Notes: a model not told the origin generated them from the letters alone. A stretch of DNA of 26,670 bases from Pseudomonadota bacterium (GCA_023403845.1 JAEYDL010000007.1:1-26670), one strand, 5' to 3'. Numbered from the stretch's first letter, positions 7,219 through 15,714 are shown. A program made the numbers and translations.

Positions 7219-8009
7219 GACGTGGCCTCCGAAAGCAGAATGTCGCTCATGGAATACAGCCTGCCGGGTTCACGCCCGCTGATCCAGACGGCGGCCCGCA
7301 GAGCGCCCTGCGCGAAATTCTCACGGGAATGGGCCTGATGAGTCACCTCGATCCGTTCGCCGGGTCCCATGAAATAGACTGTATGCACCCCGACGACATC
7401 GCCACCGCGAATGGCCTGGACGCCGATTTCCTTTTCGGGACGCTCGCCGATGATGCCTTCCCGATGATAGCAGGCCACGTCGTCCAGCTTCCAGTCCCTC
7501 GCCTCAGCAAGACACTCGGCCAGCCGCAACGCAGTGCCGCTTGGCGCGTCCTTCTTTCGGTTGTGGTGCAGCTCCACCATCTCCAGATCGTAATCCGGTC
7601 CGAGCATGCGCACCAACCGAGGCAGAATTTCAAGCAGAACATTGATGCCCACGCTCATGTTGGGCGACCAGAACAGTCTTCCGGTGTGGGCCAGCATCTC
7701 CAGCTCGGTGCGTTGCTCGGGCGAAAAGCCGGTCGTGCCGATAATCATGGGATTGCCGTGCCGCACCGCCGCGCGGGCCGTCGCCAGAGTCGCTTCAGGA
7801 GCCGTAAAATCGATGATCACAGCGCCGGGAACCTGCGGCAGAACGACTTCGGCGTCGCTCCCGGAAAGACACCCCCAATGCGTCAACGCATCAAGCTTTT
7901 CCGGACGTTCCATAACCGCGGCCAGCGTCAACCCGCGTTCGAGCGCCAGCTCGGCGATGGTTCTCCCCATGCGGCCGCTTGCCCCCATTATGACAAGAGA
8001 AAGGCTCAT
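7215..8009 (-). CDS. dapB: 4-hydroxy-tetrahydrodipicolinate reductase
   Basis: A 264-residue cytoplasmic enzyme of the diaminopimelate/lysine pathway that reduces the dipicolinate intermediate with NAD(P)H. The nucleotide-binding motif GASGRMGR lies at residues 9-16, 'GTTGF' at ~91-95, and the catalytic signature 'ELHHNRKKDAPSGTA' at ~146-160 includes the proton-donor histidine pair (148/149) and the lysine (152). Length is normal for the family. Its ATG overlaps the ligA stop by 4 bp, and its stop overlaps the nadE start by 4 bp, so the three genes should be translationally coupled. Placing dapB between ligA and nadE rather than with other dap genes is notable; all three enzymes bind a nicotinamide nucleotide. 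Confidence 0.97.
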   Translation of the reverse strand: MSLSLVIMGASGRMGRTIAELALERGLTLAAVMERPEKLDALTHWGCLSGSDAEVVLPQVPGAVIIDFTAPEATLATARAAVRHGNPMIIGTTGFSPEQRTELEMLAHTGRLFWSPNMSVGINVLLEILPRLVRMLGPDYDLEMVELHHNRKKDAPSGTALRLAECLAEARDWKLDDVACYHREGIIGERPEKEIGVQAIRGGDVVGVHTVYFMGPGERIEVTHQAHSRENFAQGALRAAVWISGREPGRLYSMSDILLSEATS

Positions 8010-10093
8010 TTCGTCACCTCGTTTCCATTATCTGACAATGCCTCCCGTTCCCCGGCAAGCAGCGCCGCAAATCCTGCCTCATCAAGCACCCGCACGCCCA
8101 GCGCCCGCGCCTTTTCTAGCTTGGAGCCGGGATTTTCCCCGGCCACGAGCAGATCAAGCTTGCGGGAAACGCTGCCCGCGAGTTCGGCTCCGGCCTGCTC
8201 GGCCAGCTGCTGCGCTCTGGATCGCGGCATGGACAGCGTCCCGGTGAACAGAACCCGCTTGCCGCGCAACACGCCGGAAGGGGCCGCGGGGGCCTCCACG
8301 GTCACAGGCCACAGTCCCTGTTCGTGCAGTCGCGTGAGCAGGAGCAGATTGGCCTCGTCCTCAAAAAAAGCCCGAATGGAACTCGCCACTTCCGGACCGA
8401 TGTCCGGCAGAGCCTGCAATTCCTCCGCTGAAGCGGCCCTGAGCGCATCCATGTCCGGGTAAACGGCGGCAAGAGTCCGGGCCGTCTGTTCTCCAACGTG
8501 CCGGATGCCCAAGGCACAGATAAAACGCTGCAAGGTCGCGTCCCGTCTGGCGCGTTCCAATGAATCCACAAACTTCGAGGCCAGCTTTACACCCATGCGC
8601 TCATAATGCAAGAGCTCGTCCACGGTGAGCGTGAAGAGATCGGCAGGCGTTCTGACCCGCCCGGCGCTGATAAACAGCTCTATCCAGCGTCCGCCGACTC
8701 CCCCGATATCCAGCCCGGCCTTGGACACGAAATGCGCCAGAGACTGCCGGATCACCGCCGGGCACGACATGTTCACGCATCGCCAGGCGGCCTCTCCTTC
8801 CAGCCGGTGGGCCGGCTCGCCGCAGGCCGGACAGACGTGCGGAAATACGAACGGCTTCGAGTCCGCCGGACGCTCGGAAAGCACTGCTCCGACCACCTCG
8901 GGGATCACGTCGCCGGCTCGCTGCACGATGACGCGATCGCCTATTCGCACGTCCCTATTGATGATTTCATCCTCGTTATGCAGCGTCGCCCGGCTGACGA
9001 CCACGCCTCCCACAGTGACTGGATGCAGCTCGGCCACAGGCGTCAGCACGCCGGTCCGCCCCACCTGAATAGTGATGTCCAGAAGTTCCGTGGTCGCCTG
9101 TTGAGCAGGAAACTTCCAGGCCACGGAAAAGCGCGGCGCACGCGCCGTATACCCCAGCCTGCGCTGCATTTCGAGATCGTTCAGTTTCATGACCACGCCG
9201 TCGATCTCGTAAGCGAGCCGCTCCCGACCGCCATCCCGAAGCGAGGTGTAGTAGGCCTCCACCGCATCCGGGGAAAGACACAGACGACCGTCAGGGGGGG
9301 TCTCGAAGCCGTATTCGCGCAGCCGTTCCATGACTTCCGCGTAGGTCGTCCACGGCGTTGCCCTGCCCCACTCGACCTCTCCGAAACCATAGGCGAGAAA
9401 CCGCAACGGACGGGAAGCGGTGACGGAGGTATCGAGCTGCCGGATGGAACCCGCCGCCGCATTGCGGGGATTGGCGAAAGTTCTTGCGCCCGCCTTGCGC
9501 TGTCGAGCGTTGAGTTCCTGAAAATCCTTGCGATTAAAAATGACTTCCCCACGCACTTCAAGCAGGTCCGGCGCGTCGCCGAACAGCGTCCGGGGAAGAT
9601 TGCGTACGGTTCGCATGGCCTCCGTAACCACTTCCCCCACCTCGCCGTCTCCCCGGGTCAGAGCGGCTGCGAAACGCCCCCGCTCGTACACAAGCTCCAG
9701 TGCCAGACCATCCATTTTCGGGTCGCACCAGAATTCCGGACGCACGCCGGGGGCAGCATTGTCCAGCCGCTTCAGGAATCCCTGCCACTCATCGGTGGAA
9801 AACACATTGTCCAGACTGTACATGCGCAGACGGTGGGAACGAGTTTCCAGAGCGGAGAGCACCTGTCCCCCGATCTTCACGGTAGGAGAATCCTCGGTTC
9901 TCAGCTCGGGGAAACGCTCCTCCAGCCGTACAAGTTCCTGAAAGGCGGCATTGTATTCATCGTCCGTAATCTGGGGATCATCCAGCGTATGGTACCGATA
10001 ATTATGGTAGGCCACGAACCGGCGCAATTCTTCCGCGCGCGTCCGGTCCTCCTCCGCAGGGACGAGGGATTGCAACGATCCCTGATTCATCAT
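8006..10093 (-). CDS. ligA: NAD+-dependent DNA ligase LigA
   Basis: The essential replicative ligase, which adenylates itself from NAD+ and seals nicks. Domains in order: Ia (YHxxD-like 'HNYRYHTLDDPQITDDEY', residues ~30-47), adenylation domain with motif I 'DPKMDGLA' (K126 as nucleophile; most family members read KLDG), OB fold, a four-cysteine zinc site ('CPACG...C...C', ~410-440), HhH region, and a C-terminal BRCT domain beginning around 'GVLRGKRVLFTGTLS'. An ATG at 10108 is possible, but AAGGA (plus-strand 10099-10103) lies between it and the paired ATGs at 10093/10090, so one of the latter two is favoured. It is the first gene of the operon and overlaps dapB by 4 bp. About 270 bp separate it from the DUF3325-like gene. 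Confidence 0.96.
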   Translation of the reverse strand: MMNQGSLQSLVPAEEDRTRAEELRRFVAYHNYRYHTLDDPQITDDEYNAAFQELVRLEERFPELRTEDSPTVKIGGQVLSALETRSHRLRMYSLDNVFSTDEWQGFLKRLDNAAPGVRPEFWCDPKMDGLALELVYERGRFAAALTRGDGEVGEVVTEAMRTVRNLPRTLFGDAPDLLEVRGEVIFNRKDFQELNARQRKAGARTFANPRNAAAGSIRQLDTSVTASRPLRFLAYGFGEVEWGRATPWTTYAEVMERLREYGFETPPDGRLCLSPDAVEAYYTSLRDGGRERLAYEIDGVVMKLNDLEMQRRLGYTARAPRFSVAWKFPAQQATTELLDITIQVGRTGVLTPVAELHPVTVGGVVVSRATLHNEDEIINRDVRIGDRVIVQRAGDVIPEVVGAVLSERPADSKPFVFPHVCPACGEPAHRLEGEAAWRCVNMSCPAVIRQSLAHFVSKAGLDIGGVGGRWIELFISAGRVRTPADLFTLTVDELLHYERMGVKLASKFVDSLERARRDATLQRFICALGIRHVGEQTARTLAAVYPDMDALRAASAEELQALPDIGPEVASSIRAFFEDEANLLLLTRLHEQGLWPVTVEAPAAPSGVLRGKRVLFTGTLSMPRSRAQQLAEQAGAELAGSVSRKLDLLVAGENPGSKLEKARALGVRVLDEAGFAALLAGEREALSDNGNEVTK

Positions 10094-10303
10094 GATGTTC
10101 CTTGGCATACAGCGTTGTTGAGAAGTATTCGGGGCCGAATGGGCCGCGGAATCGCGGGGCCTTCATTCGGGCGGCAGCGCGCTCGACGACGCTCCCGGAG
10201 AGCATCGCTAAGGACGGTTTCAGACCACGAAGCCGCCGCACCCCGTCAACTATCGTACCTGCTGCATAAAAACAAGATTCTCTAACGGACGCAGCATGGC
10301 AAA

Positions 10304-10340
10304 GGAGCCGGCCGTCCGGGGATGCGGAACGGTCGGCTCC
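10304..10340 (-). terminator. Terminator of the receptor/PepSY operon
   Basis: GGAGCCGGCCGT (10304-10315) pairs with ACGGTCGGCTCC (10329-10340), a 12-bp stem with one G-T wobble. It lies 25 bases beyond the stop codon of the DUF3325-like gene; on the minus strand the stem is followed by TTTGCC. It would separate this operon from ligA. Confidence 0.6.
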
Positions 10341-10365
10341 TGCTCTCTGCAGGGGCAGAACGGTT

Positions 10366-10680
10366 CTACAAAATGCCGCACAGGACGGCCGGGAAGAACA
10401 GCAGGCGACTCAACATCGCGGCATAGCCCTCGGTCCGTTCCCGCAGCACACGGGATGAACAGGCAAGGAAAAACGCTGTGCAGACAGCGGCGGGAGCCAG
10501 CAGCCCGAACCATACGAGCACGCCGACGCCGGCCCCGTAGGCGCTGGATGTGAAGAGCAGAGCCAGACCAAGCGGCAACCATCCTTCTCTCCAGCGCAGG
10601 AAAACAGGGGAGTCATCCCCGCGACGGCCGCCGAGCAAAATGCAGGCGGCCAGCAACAATAGAAAGGCACAAGGAATCAT
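10366..10680 (-). CDS. Small membrane protein, DUF3325-like
   Basis: A 104-residue, three-to-four-helix inner-membrane protein. Hydrophobic segments are at ~2-17 ('IPCAFLLLLAACILLGG'), ~34-60 and ~62-75, with a final one at ~90-104. Identification rests on size, helix pattern and position: in other Gram-negative bacteria a DUF3325 protein follows a DUF3649 protein and a PepSY-type membrane protein next to TonB-dependent siderophore receptors. Its ATG overlaps the PepSY gene stop by 4 bp (ATGA). The molecular function is not known to me; a role in iron-chelate handling at the inner membrane is inference from the operon. Confidence 0.75.
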   Translation of the reverse strand: MIPCAFLLLLAACILLGGRRGDDSPVFLRWREGWLPLGLALLFTSSAYGAGVGVLVWFGLLAPAAVCTAFFLACSSRVLRERTEGYAAMLSRLLFFPAVLCGIL

Positions 10681-12473
10681 GATCTTTCCTCCGCAGTTTC
10701 AGGGCATTCCGGCTCTCCGACCTCACGGGAACGAACGGGACGCTCCTCCGCCCCGTCGTCATCATCCCGCACAACGCCTTCAGTCCTGTTCTTACGGAAC
10801 GTCAGTTTCTTCCACAGAACTCCGAATGCGTACATGAACTCTCGCGGCTTCCGCAACCATGCGCCTTTGGGTTCTTCGCCGTCCGCAAACAGCAATGTTC
10901 GCGCCCTGCGTCTTTCGCGCACGCCGGCCGACAGGAACCCCACGCCCAGCAACAGTACCGCGCAGTCGATCCCGGCGATCTGCCACGGACCATTCCAGAG
11001 CGTGTCGGGAAGGGCCGCGCCCCCGGTCATGCCATTCAACAGCGGCAGAAGCCCCAGGGCCGTGCCCAGGGTCAAAAGCTGCTCTCCTCGTGCCAGAGGC
11101 CATGGCCGCGCCCAGGCATGGACGAAGCACCCGCCCCAGACGAAAAAGAAGGTCAGCATTTCCCAGACATCGCGCTGGGGCAGATCAACGGCAAGCAACC
11201 GGTTGCTCCAGAAAAACGCGGCGACGGCAAGCGGCAACCCCACGATCACCGTGGTCGTCACCGCCGTGGCCCCGCGCAGGAAACGGGAGGAATTTCCCTG
11301 CCGTTCTCGCATTCTTTCCCACAACACAAGCCCGGAAGCGATCATGCCCGCCACGAGTACCCCGGACAAGAACAGCAGTGCACGGGGCAGCGGTGAGGCG
11401 AAGCGGGCAAGGTGAATCGCGCTGGCGGCGTACCAGAGGGAACGAACCAGAGATGGTGGCTCATCTTTCAGCACCTCGCTGACCTTCCCGCTTGCGGGGT
11501 CCAGGACAATGCGTTCCGGTACAGCCCGGTGGGCCAGCAGGTTCCCGCGCGCCTGAACGGCCTCGACGGCCACGGCATGGCCGCCATGGAAAAAAATTCG
11601 CAGCTCACCCGCGCCGCATTCCGGCCAACGTCTTTCGGCAAGGCGTATCAGCCGGGCCGGGTCGGGGATTCCATAGGCCATCCAGCTCAGCAGATCGCGA
11701 GAATGGTAGGACTTTTCGGCCGTCTCTCCCTGCGTGTCGACCGGAGGCTGTTTCGATTCCATAACGAAGGACCGGATGTTCTCGCGATAGAAGGGGTACA
11801 GGGCAGACGGCAAAAGCAGCTGAGCAAGCAGAATCAGTCCCGATACGGCGAAAAGCAGACTGAACGGCAGCGTCACGCCGCCAATGACGCAGTGGGAATC
11901 ACGCCATGCCGTCTTGTCCTGCTGCGGTCGCAGCAAAAAGAAATCGCGAAAAAAACGGGTACGCAGACAGACGCCGCTCACCAGCACAACCAGCATGGCC
12001 AGTGTCGCCATGCCGATCAGCTTGCGCCCCGTTCCACGGTCCACTCCAAACAGGTCCACATGCAGACGGTACAGAAAGGTCCCGCCTCGCGTGTCCCTTG
12101 GCTCTACCCGACTGCCGTCGGCAGGGTTGAACACTTCAGGGTTCATACCATGATGCTCGTGGACGGCCTCGCCGGAGGCCCAGGCCACTGCGGGCAGCGG
12201 TGCTCTTTCCGAAGGCAGGACGATGCGCCACATCTCCTCTCCGGGAGCGCGTTCCGCAAGATACGCCAAGCCGGAGCGGGCCGCGCCCAACTTTTCTTCC
12301 AGCCCAGGACTGGCCGGAGCGACACCATGCGTCTCCGGCTGGAACCAGAAGGTGATCTCGGAGCGATACAGGGAAATTGATCCGAACAGAAAAATAAAAA
12401 AACCGAACCATCCGATGACCAGTCCAGCGGAAGAATGCAGCTCGCGCAGGCTGCTGCGAAAGGGATGCCTCAT
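10677..12473 (-). CDS. PepSY-domain inner-membrane protein of an iron-uptake operon
   Basis: A 598-residue polytopic membrane protein of the PepSY_TM type. 'SSLRELHSSAGLVIGWFGFFIFLFGSIS' style N-terminus is typical: a short basic segment with a conserved histidine and the first helix (~16-37). A periplasmic PepSY-containing region (~40-145) follows, with 'LYRLHVDLFG', then helices at ~150-170, ~195-220, ~360-385, ~400-425, ~435-455, ~465-480 and ~495-515, and a charged ~80-residue cytoplasmic tail. Relatives such as FoxB/PiuB-type proteins are linked to siderophore use and periplasmic ferric reduction. GGAGG lies just before the ATG. Its ATG overlaps the stop of the DUF3649-like gene, and its stop overlaps the start of the DUF3325-like gene. 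Role in iron release from the imported chelate is inferred. Confidence 0.88.
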   Translation of the reverse strand: MRHPFRSSLRELHSSAGLVIGWFGFFIFLFGSISLYRSEITFWFQPETHGVAPASPGLEEKLGAARSGLAYLAERAPGEEMWRIVLPSERAPLPAVAWASGEAVHEHHGMNPEVFNPADGSRVEPRDTRGGTFLYRLHVDLFGVDRGTGRKLIGMATLAMLVVLVSGVCLRTRFFRDFFLLRPQQDKTAWRDSHCVIGGVTLPFSLLFAVSGLILLAQLLLPSALYPFYRENIRSFVMESKQPPVDTQGETAEKSYHSRDLLSWMAYGIPDPARLIRLAERRWPECGAGELRIFFHGGHAVAVEAVQARGNLLAHRAVPERIVLDPASGKVSEVLKDEPPSLVRSLWYAASAIHLARFASPLPRALLFLSGVLVAGMIASGLVLWERMRERQGNSSRFLRGATAVTTTVIVGLPLAVAAFFWSNRLLAVDLPQRDVWEMLTFFFVWGGCFVHAWARPWPLARGEQLLTLGTALGLLPLLNGMTGGAALPDTLWNGPWQIAGIDCAVLLLGVGFLSAGVRERRRARTLLFADGEEPKGAWLRKPREFMYAFGVLWKKLTFRKNRTEGVVRDDDDGAEERPVRSREVGEPECPETAEERS

Positions 12474-12706
12474 CGTTCCTCCGAGCGAAAAAACAGCAGA
12501 CGGATTCCGAGATGCGTCAACATGACCAGCGGCACAAACAGAAGAAGAGACAGAAGAAAGGCCGCCGCCGTGGCCTCAAAGGAAGACAGAGGAAGAACGG
12601 ACGCCAGCCCGGGAGCCAGCACCCAGATGCCGAAATACCCGATGGCCAGTGCGCACGTGATACGCAGCCACGGAAGCGCCTGTGGGGGCACGAATACACG
12701 AACCAT
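12470..12706 (-). CDS. Small membrane protein, DUF3649-like
   Basis: A 78-residue protein with two membrane helices (~17-37 and ~45-68) separated by a short Pro-containing turn ('LPLSSFEATAAAF'). The helix pattern, the Gly-Tyr near the first helix and the position directly ahead of a PepSY-type gene fit DUF3649, a small family found beside TonB-dependent receptors. I start it at the ATG at 12706, with GAGGA 8 bases upstream; the reading frame is open as far as 12826 but that part would run into the receptor gene and lacks a ribosome-binding site. Its stop overlaps the next start by 4 bp. Function unknown. Confidence 0.75.
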   Translation of the reverse strand: MVRVFVPPQALPWLRITCALAIGYFGIWVLAPGLASVLPLSSFEATAAAFLLSLLLFVPLVMLTHLGIRLLFFRSEER

Positions 12707-12742
12707 TGCGATTATCCTCGCTGTTTTTGAAACGGGAACAAC

Positions 12743-12770
12743 GGCATGCGGGACATTCGTCCCGCATGCC
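12743..12770 (-). terminator. Intercistronic hairpin behind the TonB receptor gene
   Basis: A perfect 12-bp inverted repeat (GGCATGCGGGAC / GTCCCGCATGCC) with a 4-base loop lies 28 bases beyond the receptor stop codon and 36 bases before the DUF3649-like start. On the minus strand GTTGTTCC follows, a poor T-tract. It may act as a partial terminator or protect the receptor mRNA 3' end, so that the receptor is made in excess over the three downstream membrane proteins. Confidence 0.55.
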
Positions 12771-12798
12771 TGCCGGGAAACCTTCTTCCGTCTTTCGT

Positions 12799-14850
12799 CT
12801 AGAAGGAATAGGCCGCCTTGAGCCACAGACGACGACCGTCCTGCGCATAGCTATAGGAATCGCCCGTATCCCGCGTATCATTAAACAGATTGTAGATCAC
12901 GGCGCTCAACTTAAGCCCGTCATAGGCTTCCCAGGTAACGCCGAGATCCGTGGTCAACGTGGTGTCTTCGTTCTTGTCCAGTGTCCCGCCCTGCCCGAAG
13001 TTGGGATAGAATTCCTTGTCCCGATACTGGAGGGTGACGAAGGTGCTCACCTTCTCCATGGGCAGCCAGTTCACGGTAAGATTGGCCATATGTTTGGGCA
13101 TGGCTACCAGAGGTGCACCTACCAGACCGTCATACTTGTGGAATTCGTAGGGCATGTTGACAGCTCCATCGGTGATCTTGGAATGGGTGTAGGTGTAGTT
13201 GGCCCTGGCCGAGAGCGTCTCCGTGAACTTGTAGCCCAGACTGAACTCCAGGCCGTATACATGAGCGCCAGCGATATTGTAATAGGTGCTCTTCCCCACC
13301 CCCGTATCCGGGTCGATGACAGGATCTCCGTTCTCATCGACGATGCCGTTGCTACCGGTATTGACGATCTTGTTCTCATAATCCGTGTAGAAGGCCGTAA
13401 CACCACCGCTGAGCCGCGAATCGTCATACAGGATACCCAGCTCATAGTTGACGCTCTTTTCCGGTTCCAGATTAGGATTACCGCGGGTAATGCCTTTCCC
13501 CTTCTGCGGCATGCCGAAGCTTGGATCGAGCTGAATGATGGTAGGAGACTTGAAGCCCCAGGCCACACCGCCTTTCAGCGTCCAGTCTTCCATGAAGTTC
13601 CATACCGCATAGGCGCGCGGCGACCAGTGACCTCCGAAATAGTCGTTGTGGTCGTAACGGATGCCGCCGGTCAGGCTGAAGTTGTCCAGCAGCCACCATT
13701 CATCTTCGAGGAAGACCGAAAATTCTTCCATGGACGTAGCGGTCTTCTTCACATGAGTACCGGGGGCTGTGATGGTGGAGTAATACCCCGAATCATCCAG
13801 TTCGCCCTTCTTGTACTGCCCGCCGACGAGCAGGATGTGGCTTCCCAGAGGAATATTGTAGGTACTTTCCACAGTGGTGTTGGTCACTTCCGGTCGTCCG
13901 CTCTGGCTGCCCTCGCTGGAAATCTCTTCCCGATAGGCATCCAGCTTCAGCCTGCCCGCGAGGATATTGCCGGCATAGGAAAAGTCGTACTGGGTGCGGT
14001 CGTAAATGGTTTCCGTGGATGTGGCCCCTTCGGCCAGCGTTTTTCCGCCAGACGCATTGAAGGTCTGTTCCTGATCAGTGATGCCCAGCATAAATTCATG
14101 CCCTTCTACAGGCGTGAACCACAGGCGGGTGGTACCGTTCAGCTTCTTGTGCCGGGCTGCACCGTCTATATAGGGGTCTTCCTGTCTGGCCGAGGCTTCG
14201 CCCCAGATCTGAATACCCAGCTTGCCGGGAATGATGGGGCCGGTCACATAGATGTCCCCGGCCAGCGCGTCGCCACCCGAACCTTCCCTGATGGTACCGC
14301 TGGTGGAAAACGCGCCTGCCCATCTGTCTCCGACCTTGCGGGTGATGACGTTGATGACGCCGCCCATGGCTTCGGAACCGTACAGGGTGGACATGGGGCC
14401 GCGAATGACTTCGATTCTCTCGATGGCTTCGATCGGGGGCATCCATCTGTTATTCTGCCCCTGGTCGATACCGCCCTTCTGTGTGGAACCAGTGGTGTTC
14501 TGGCGACGTCCGTCCACCAGAATCAGCACCTTGTCGGACTCCATACCGCGGATGGAGATGGTGCCCGTGTCCCCACCGACGATGGCGACGCCTTCCACAT
14601 CACGCAGGGCATCGGACAGGGAGTTGACGGCCTTGTTCTCAAGTTCTTGCCTGGTAATGACGGTTACGGAAGCCGGGGCATCCTTGACCTCCTGCTCGTA
14701 CCCCGTAGCGGATACGATGACCTCGTTCGCCTCGACGACATCCTCGGCCTGAACCGGAACGGTTCCCAGCATGCAATACATGACAGAAAAAACGGAAATC
14801 GACGCGACTTGTCCAATCCTCGCCAATTTTCTCCTCAACGCTGCGGGCAT
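12799..14850 (-). CDS. TonB-dependent outer-membrane receptor (FepA/CirA-like)
   Basis: A 683-residue outer-membrane receptor that would import a ferric chelate with energy from TonB. A signal peptide spans residues 1-35 (basic start, hydrophobic core, cleavage after 'VQA'). A TonB box 'EVIVSATG' is at 43-50. The plug domain (~55-165) includes 'DAPASVTVITRQELE', 'SIRGMESDKVLILVDG' and 'IERIEVIRGPMSTLYGSEAMGGVINVITR', all typical of ferric-catecholate and CirA-type receptors. The remaining ~510 residues are a 22-strand barrel ending in aromatic F ('KAAYSF'). AGGAG precedes the ATG. The substrate cannot be fixed from sequence; catecholate siderophore or its breakdown product is likeliest. A Fur-like site and a direct repeat lie upstream, beside the divergent two-component genes. 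Confidence 0.95.
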   Translation of the reverse strand: MPAALRRKLARIGQVASISVFSVMYCMLGTVPVQAEDVVEANEVIVSATGYEQEVKDAPASVTVITRQELENKAVNSLSDALRDVEGVAIVGGDTGTISIRGMESDKVLILVDGRRQNTTGSTQKGGIDQGQNNRWMPPIEAIERIEVIRGPMSTLYGSEAMGGVINVITRKVGDRWAGAFSTSGTIREGSGGDALAGDIYVTGPIIPGKLGIQIWGEASARQEDPYIDGAARHKKLNGTTRLWFTPVEGHEFMLGITDQEQTFNASGGKTLAEGATSTETIYDRTQYDFSYAGNILAGRLKLDAYREEISSEGSQSGRPEVTNTTVESTYNIPLGSHILLVGGQYKKGELDDSGYYSTITAPGTHVKKTATSMEEFSVFLEDEWWLLDNFSLTGGIRYDHNDYFGGHWSPRAYAVWNFMEDWTLKGGVAWGFKSPTIIQLDPSFGMPQKGKGITRGNPNLEPEKSVNYELGILYDDSRLSGGVTAFYTDYENKIVNTGSNGIVDENGDPVIDPDTGVGKSTYYNIAGAHVYGLEFSLGYKFTETLSARANYTYTHSKITDGAVNMPYEFHKYDGLVGAPLVAMPKHMANLTVNWLPMEKVSTFVTLQYRDKEFYPNFGQGGTLDKNEDTTLTTDLGVTWEAYDGLKLSAVIYNLFNDTRDTGDSYSYAQDGRRLWLKAAYSF

Positions 14851-14904
14851 AAACCTTTCTCCTCCTGCGGGGCCGCTTGCCTAATAGCCCCTGTTGCAGT
14901 AATC

Positions 14905-14923
14905 AATTATGAAAATCAAAATC
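14905..14923. promoter_or_regulatory. Fur-box-like operator
   Basis: On the minus strand GATTTTGATTTTCATAATT matches the E. coli Fur consensus GATAATGATAATCATTATC at 13 of 19 positions by my own count. It lies 55 bases upstream of the receptor start, in the gap shared with the response-regulator gene, a normal place for an iron-dependent operator. AT-rich sequence can match by chance; the position and the receptor downstream raise confidence. Confidence 0.5.
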
Positions 14924-14953
14924 ATTTACTGTGGAAATAAATATAAAACAGAC

Positions 14954-14970
14954 CTGACAGCAAACTGACA
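14954..14970. promoter_or_regulatory. Direct repeat with 11-bp period, candidate response-regulator site
   Basis: CTGACA occurs at 14954-14959 and again at 14965-14970, start to start 11 bp; a related TTGACA follows at 14991-14996. OmpR/PhoB-type regulators bind tandem half-sites spaced one helical turn apart. The repeat is in the divergent gap, 60-80 bases upstream of the response-regulator gene and about 105 bases upstream of the receptor gene, so one dimer could control both. Confidence 0.45.
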
Positions 14971-15031
14971 AACCAACTCAACCCAAGACATTGACAACGG
15001 GATACATTCGTTTTTTCTCCGGGAGAGACAT

Positions 15032-15712
15032 ATGACCATACTGATTGTGGAGGATCACCCTGTTCTGTCCACAAGGCTGGCGGAGCATTATGCCCGAAAG
15101 GGCTTTGCCGTGGACATTGCCGAAAAAGGAGATGCGGCTCTGGCCTATCTGCGACAGAAGGTATACGATCTCGTCATACTGGATCTTGGATTGCCGGATA
15201 TGGACGGGCTGGAACTTCTGGCCCGGCGCTGCTCGGGAATGGCGCGCTGCCTCATCCTGACGGCCCGGGACGGACTGGAGGACCGGGTACGCGGGCTGGA
15301 CCTCGGCGCAGACGACTATGTCCTGAAACCATTCGCTCTGGAGGAACTGGACGCCCGTATCCGGGCCGTGCTGCGGCGTCCCGCCGGAACGGCTCCTGAA
15401 ATGCTGACCTGCGGCTCTCTGCGCTTCGACACGCACGCCCGGCAGGCTGCCGTGGCCGGAAAGGCTCTGCCTCTTTCGCGACGGGAAGGCATGCTGCTGG
15501 AGGAACTGCTTCGCCAGTCTCCTCGCGTGGTCATCAAGGAACTGCTTGAAGAACGCCTCTACAGCCATCAGGAAGACGTCACTCTAAACGCGGTGGAGGC
15601 TATCGCCTCCCGCCTGCGGCGCAAGCTCCTGATATATGGTGCGGACTGCCGTGTGGAAACGGCAAGAGGACTCGGCTACCGCCTTGTTCCCCTTTCCGGT
15701 GGAGAATACTGA
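15032..15712 (+). CDS. OmpR-family response regulator (QseB/PmrA-like)
   Basis: A 226-residue two-domain regulator. The receiver has the acidic pair E7/D8, phospho-acceptor D51 in 'VILDLGLPDMDG', T77 in 'LILTARD' and K99 in 'DYVLKPF'. The C-terminal half is a winged helix ('LPLSRREGMLLEELL' to 'VETARGLGYRLV'), typical of OmpR/PhoB-type DNA binding. GGGAG lies 6 bases before the ATG. The sensor kinase gene begins 2 bases after its stop, so the two form one unit. It is divergent from the TonB-dependent receptor, whose control region holds a candidate tandem site, making the receptor operon its probable target (inference). Confidence 0.96.
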   Translation: MTILIVEDHPVLSTRLAEHYARKGFAVDIAEKGDAALAYLRQKVYDLVILDLGLPDMDGLELLARRCSGMARCLILTARDGLEDRVRGLDLGADDYVLKPFALEELDARIRAVLRRPAGTAPEMLTCGSLRFDTHARQAAVAGKALPLSRREGMLLEELLRQSPRVVIKELLEERLYSHQEDVTLNAVEAIASRLRRKLLIYGADCRVETARGLGYRLVPLSGGEY

Positions 15713-15714
15713 AC

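Noticed and set aside
4855..7338. 827-residue open frame on the plus strand
   Set aside because: It is antisense to the 763-residue membrane protein gene and nadE, has no membrane or domain logic, and arises from GC-rich codon bias on the other strand.
8606..10285. 559-residue open frame on the plus strand
   Set aside because: Antisense shadow of ligA with no recognisable domain.
12682..14940. 752-residue open frame on the plus strand
   Set aside because: Exact antisense shadow of the TonB-dependent receptor, which has unmistakable plug motifs and a signal peptide.
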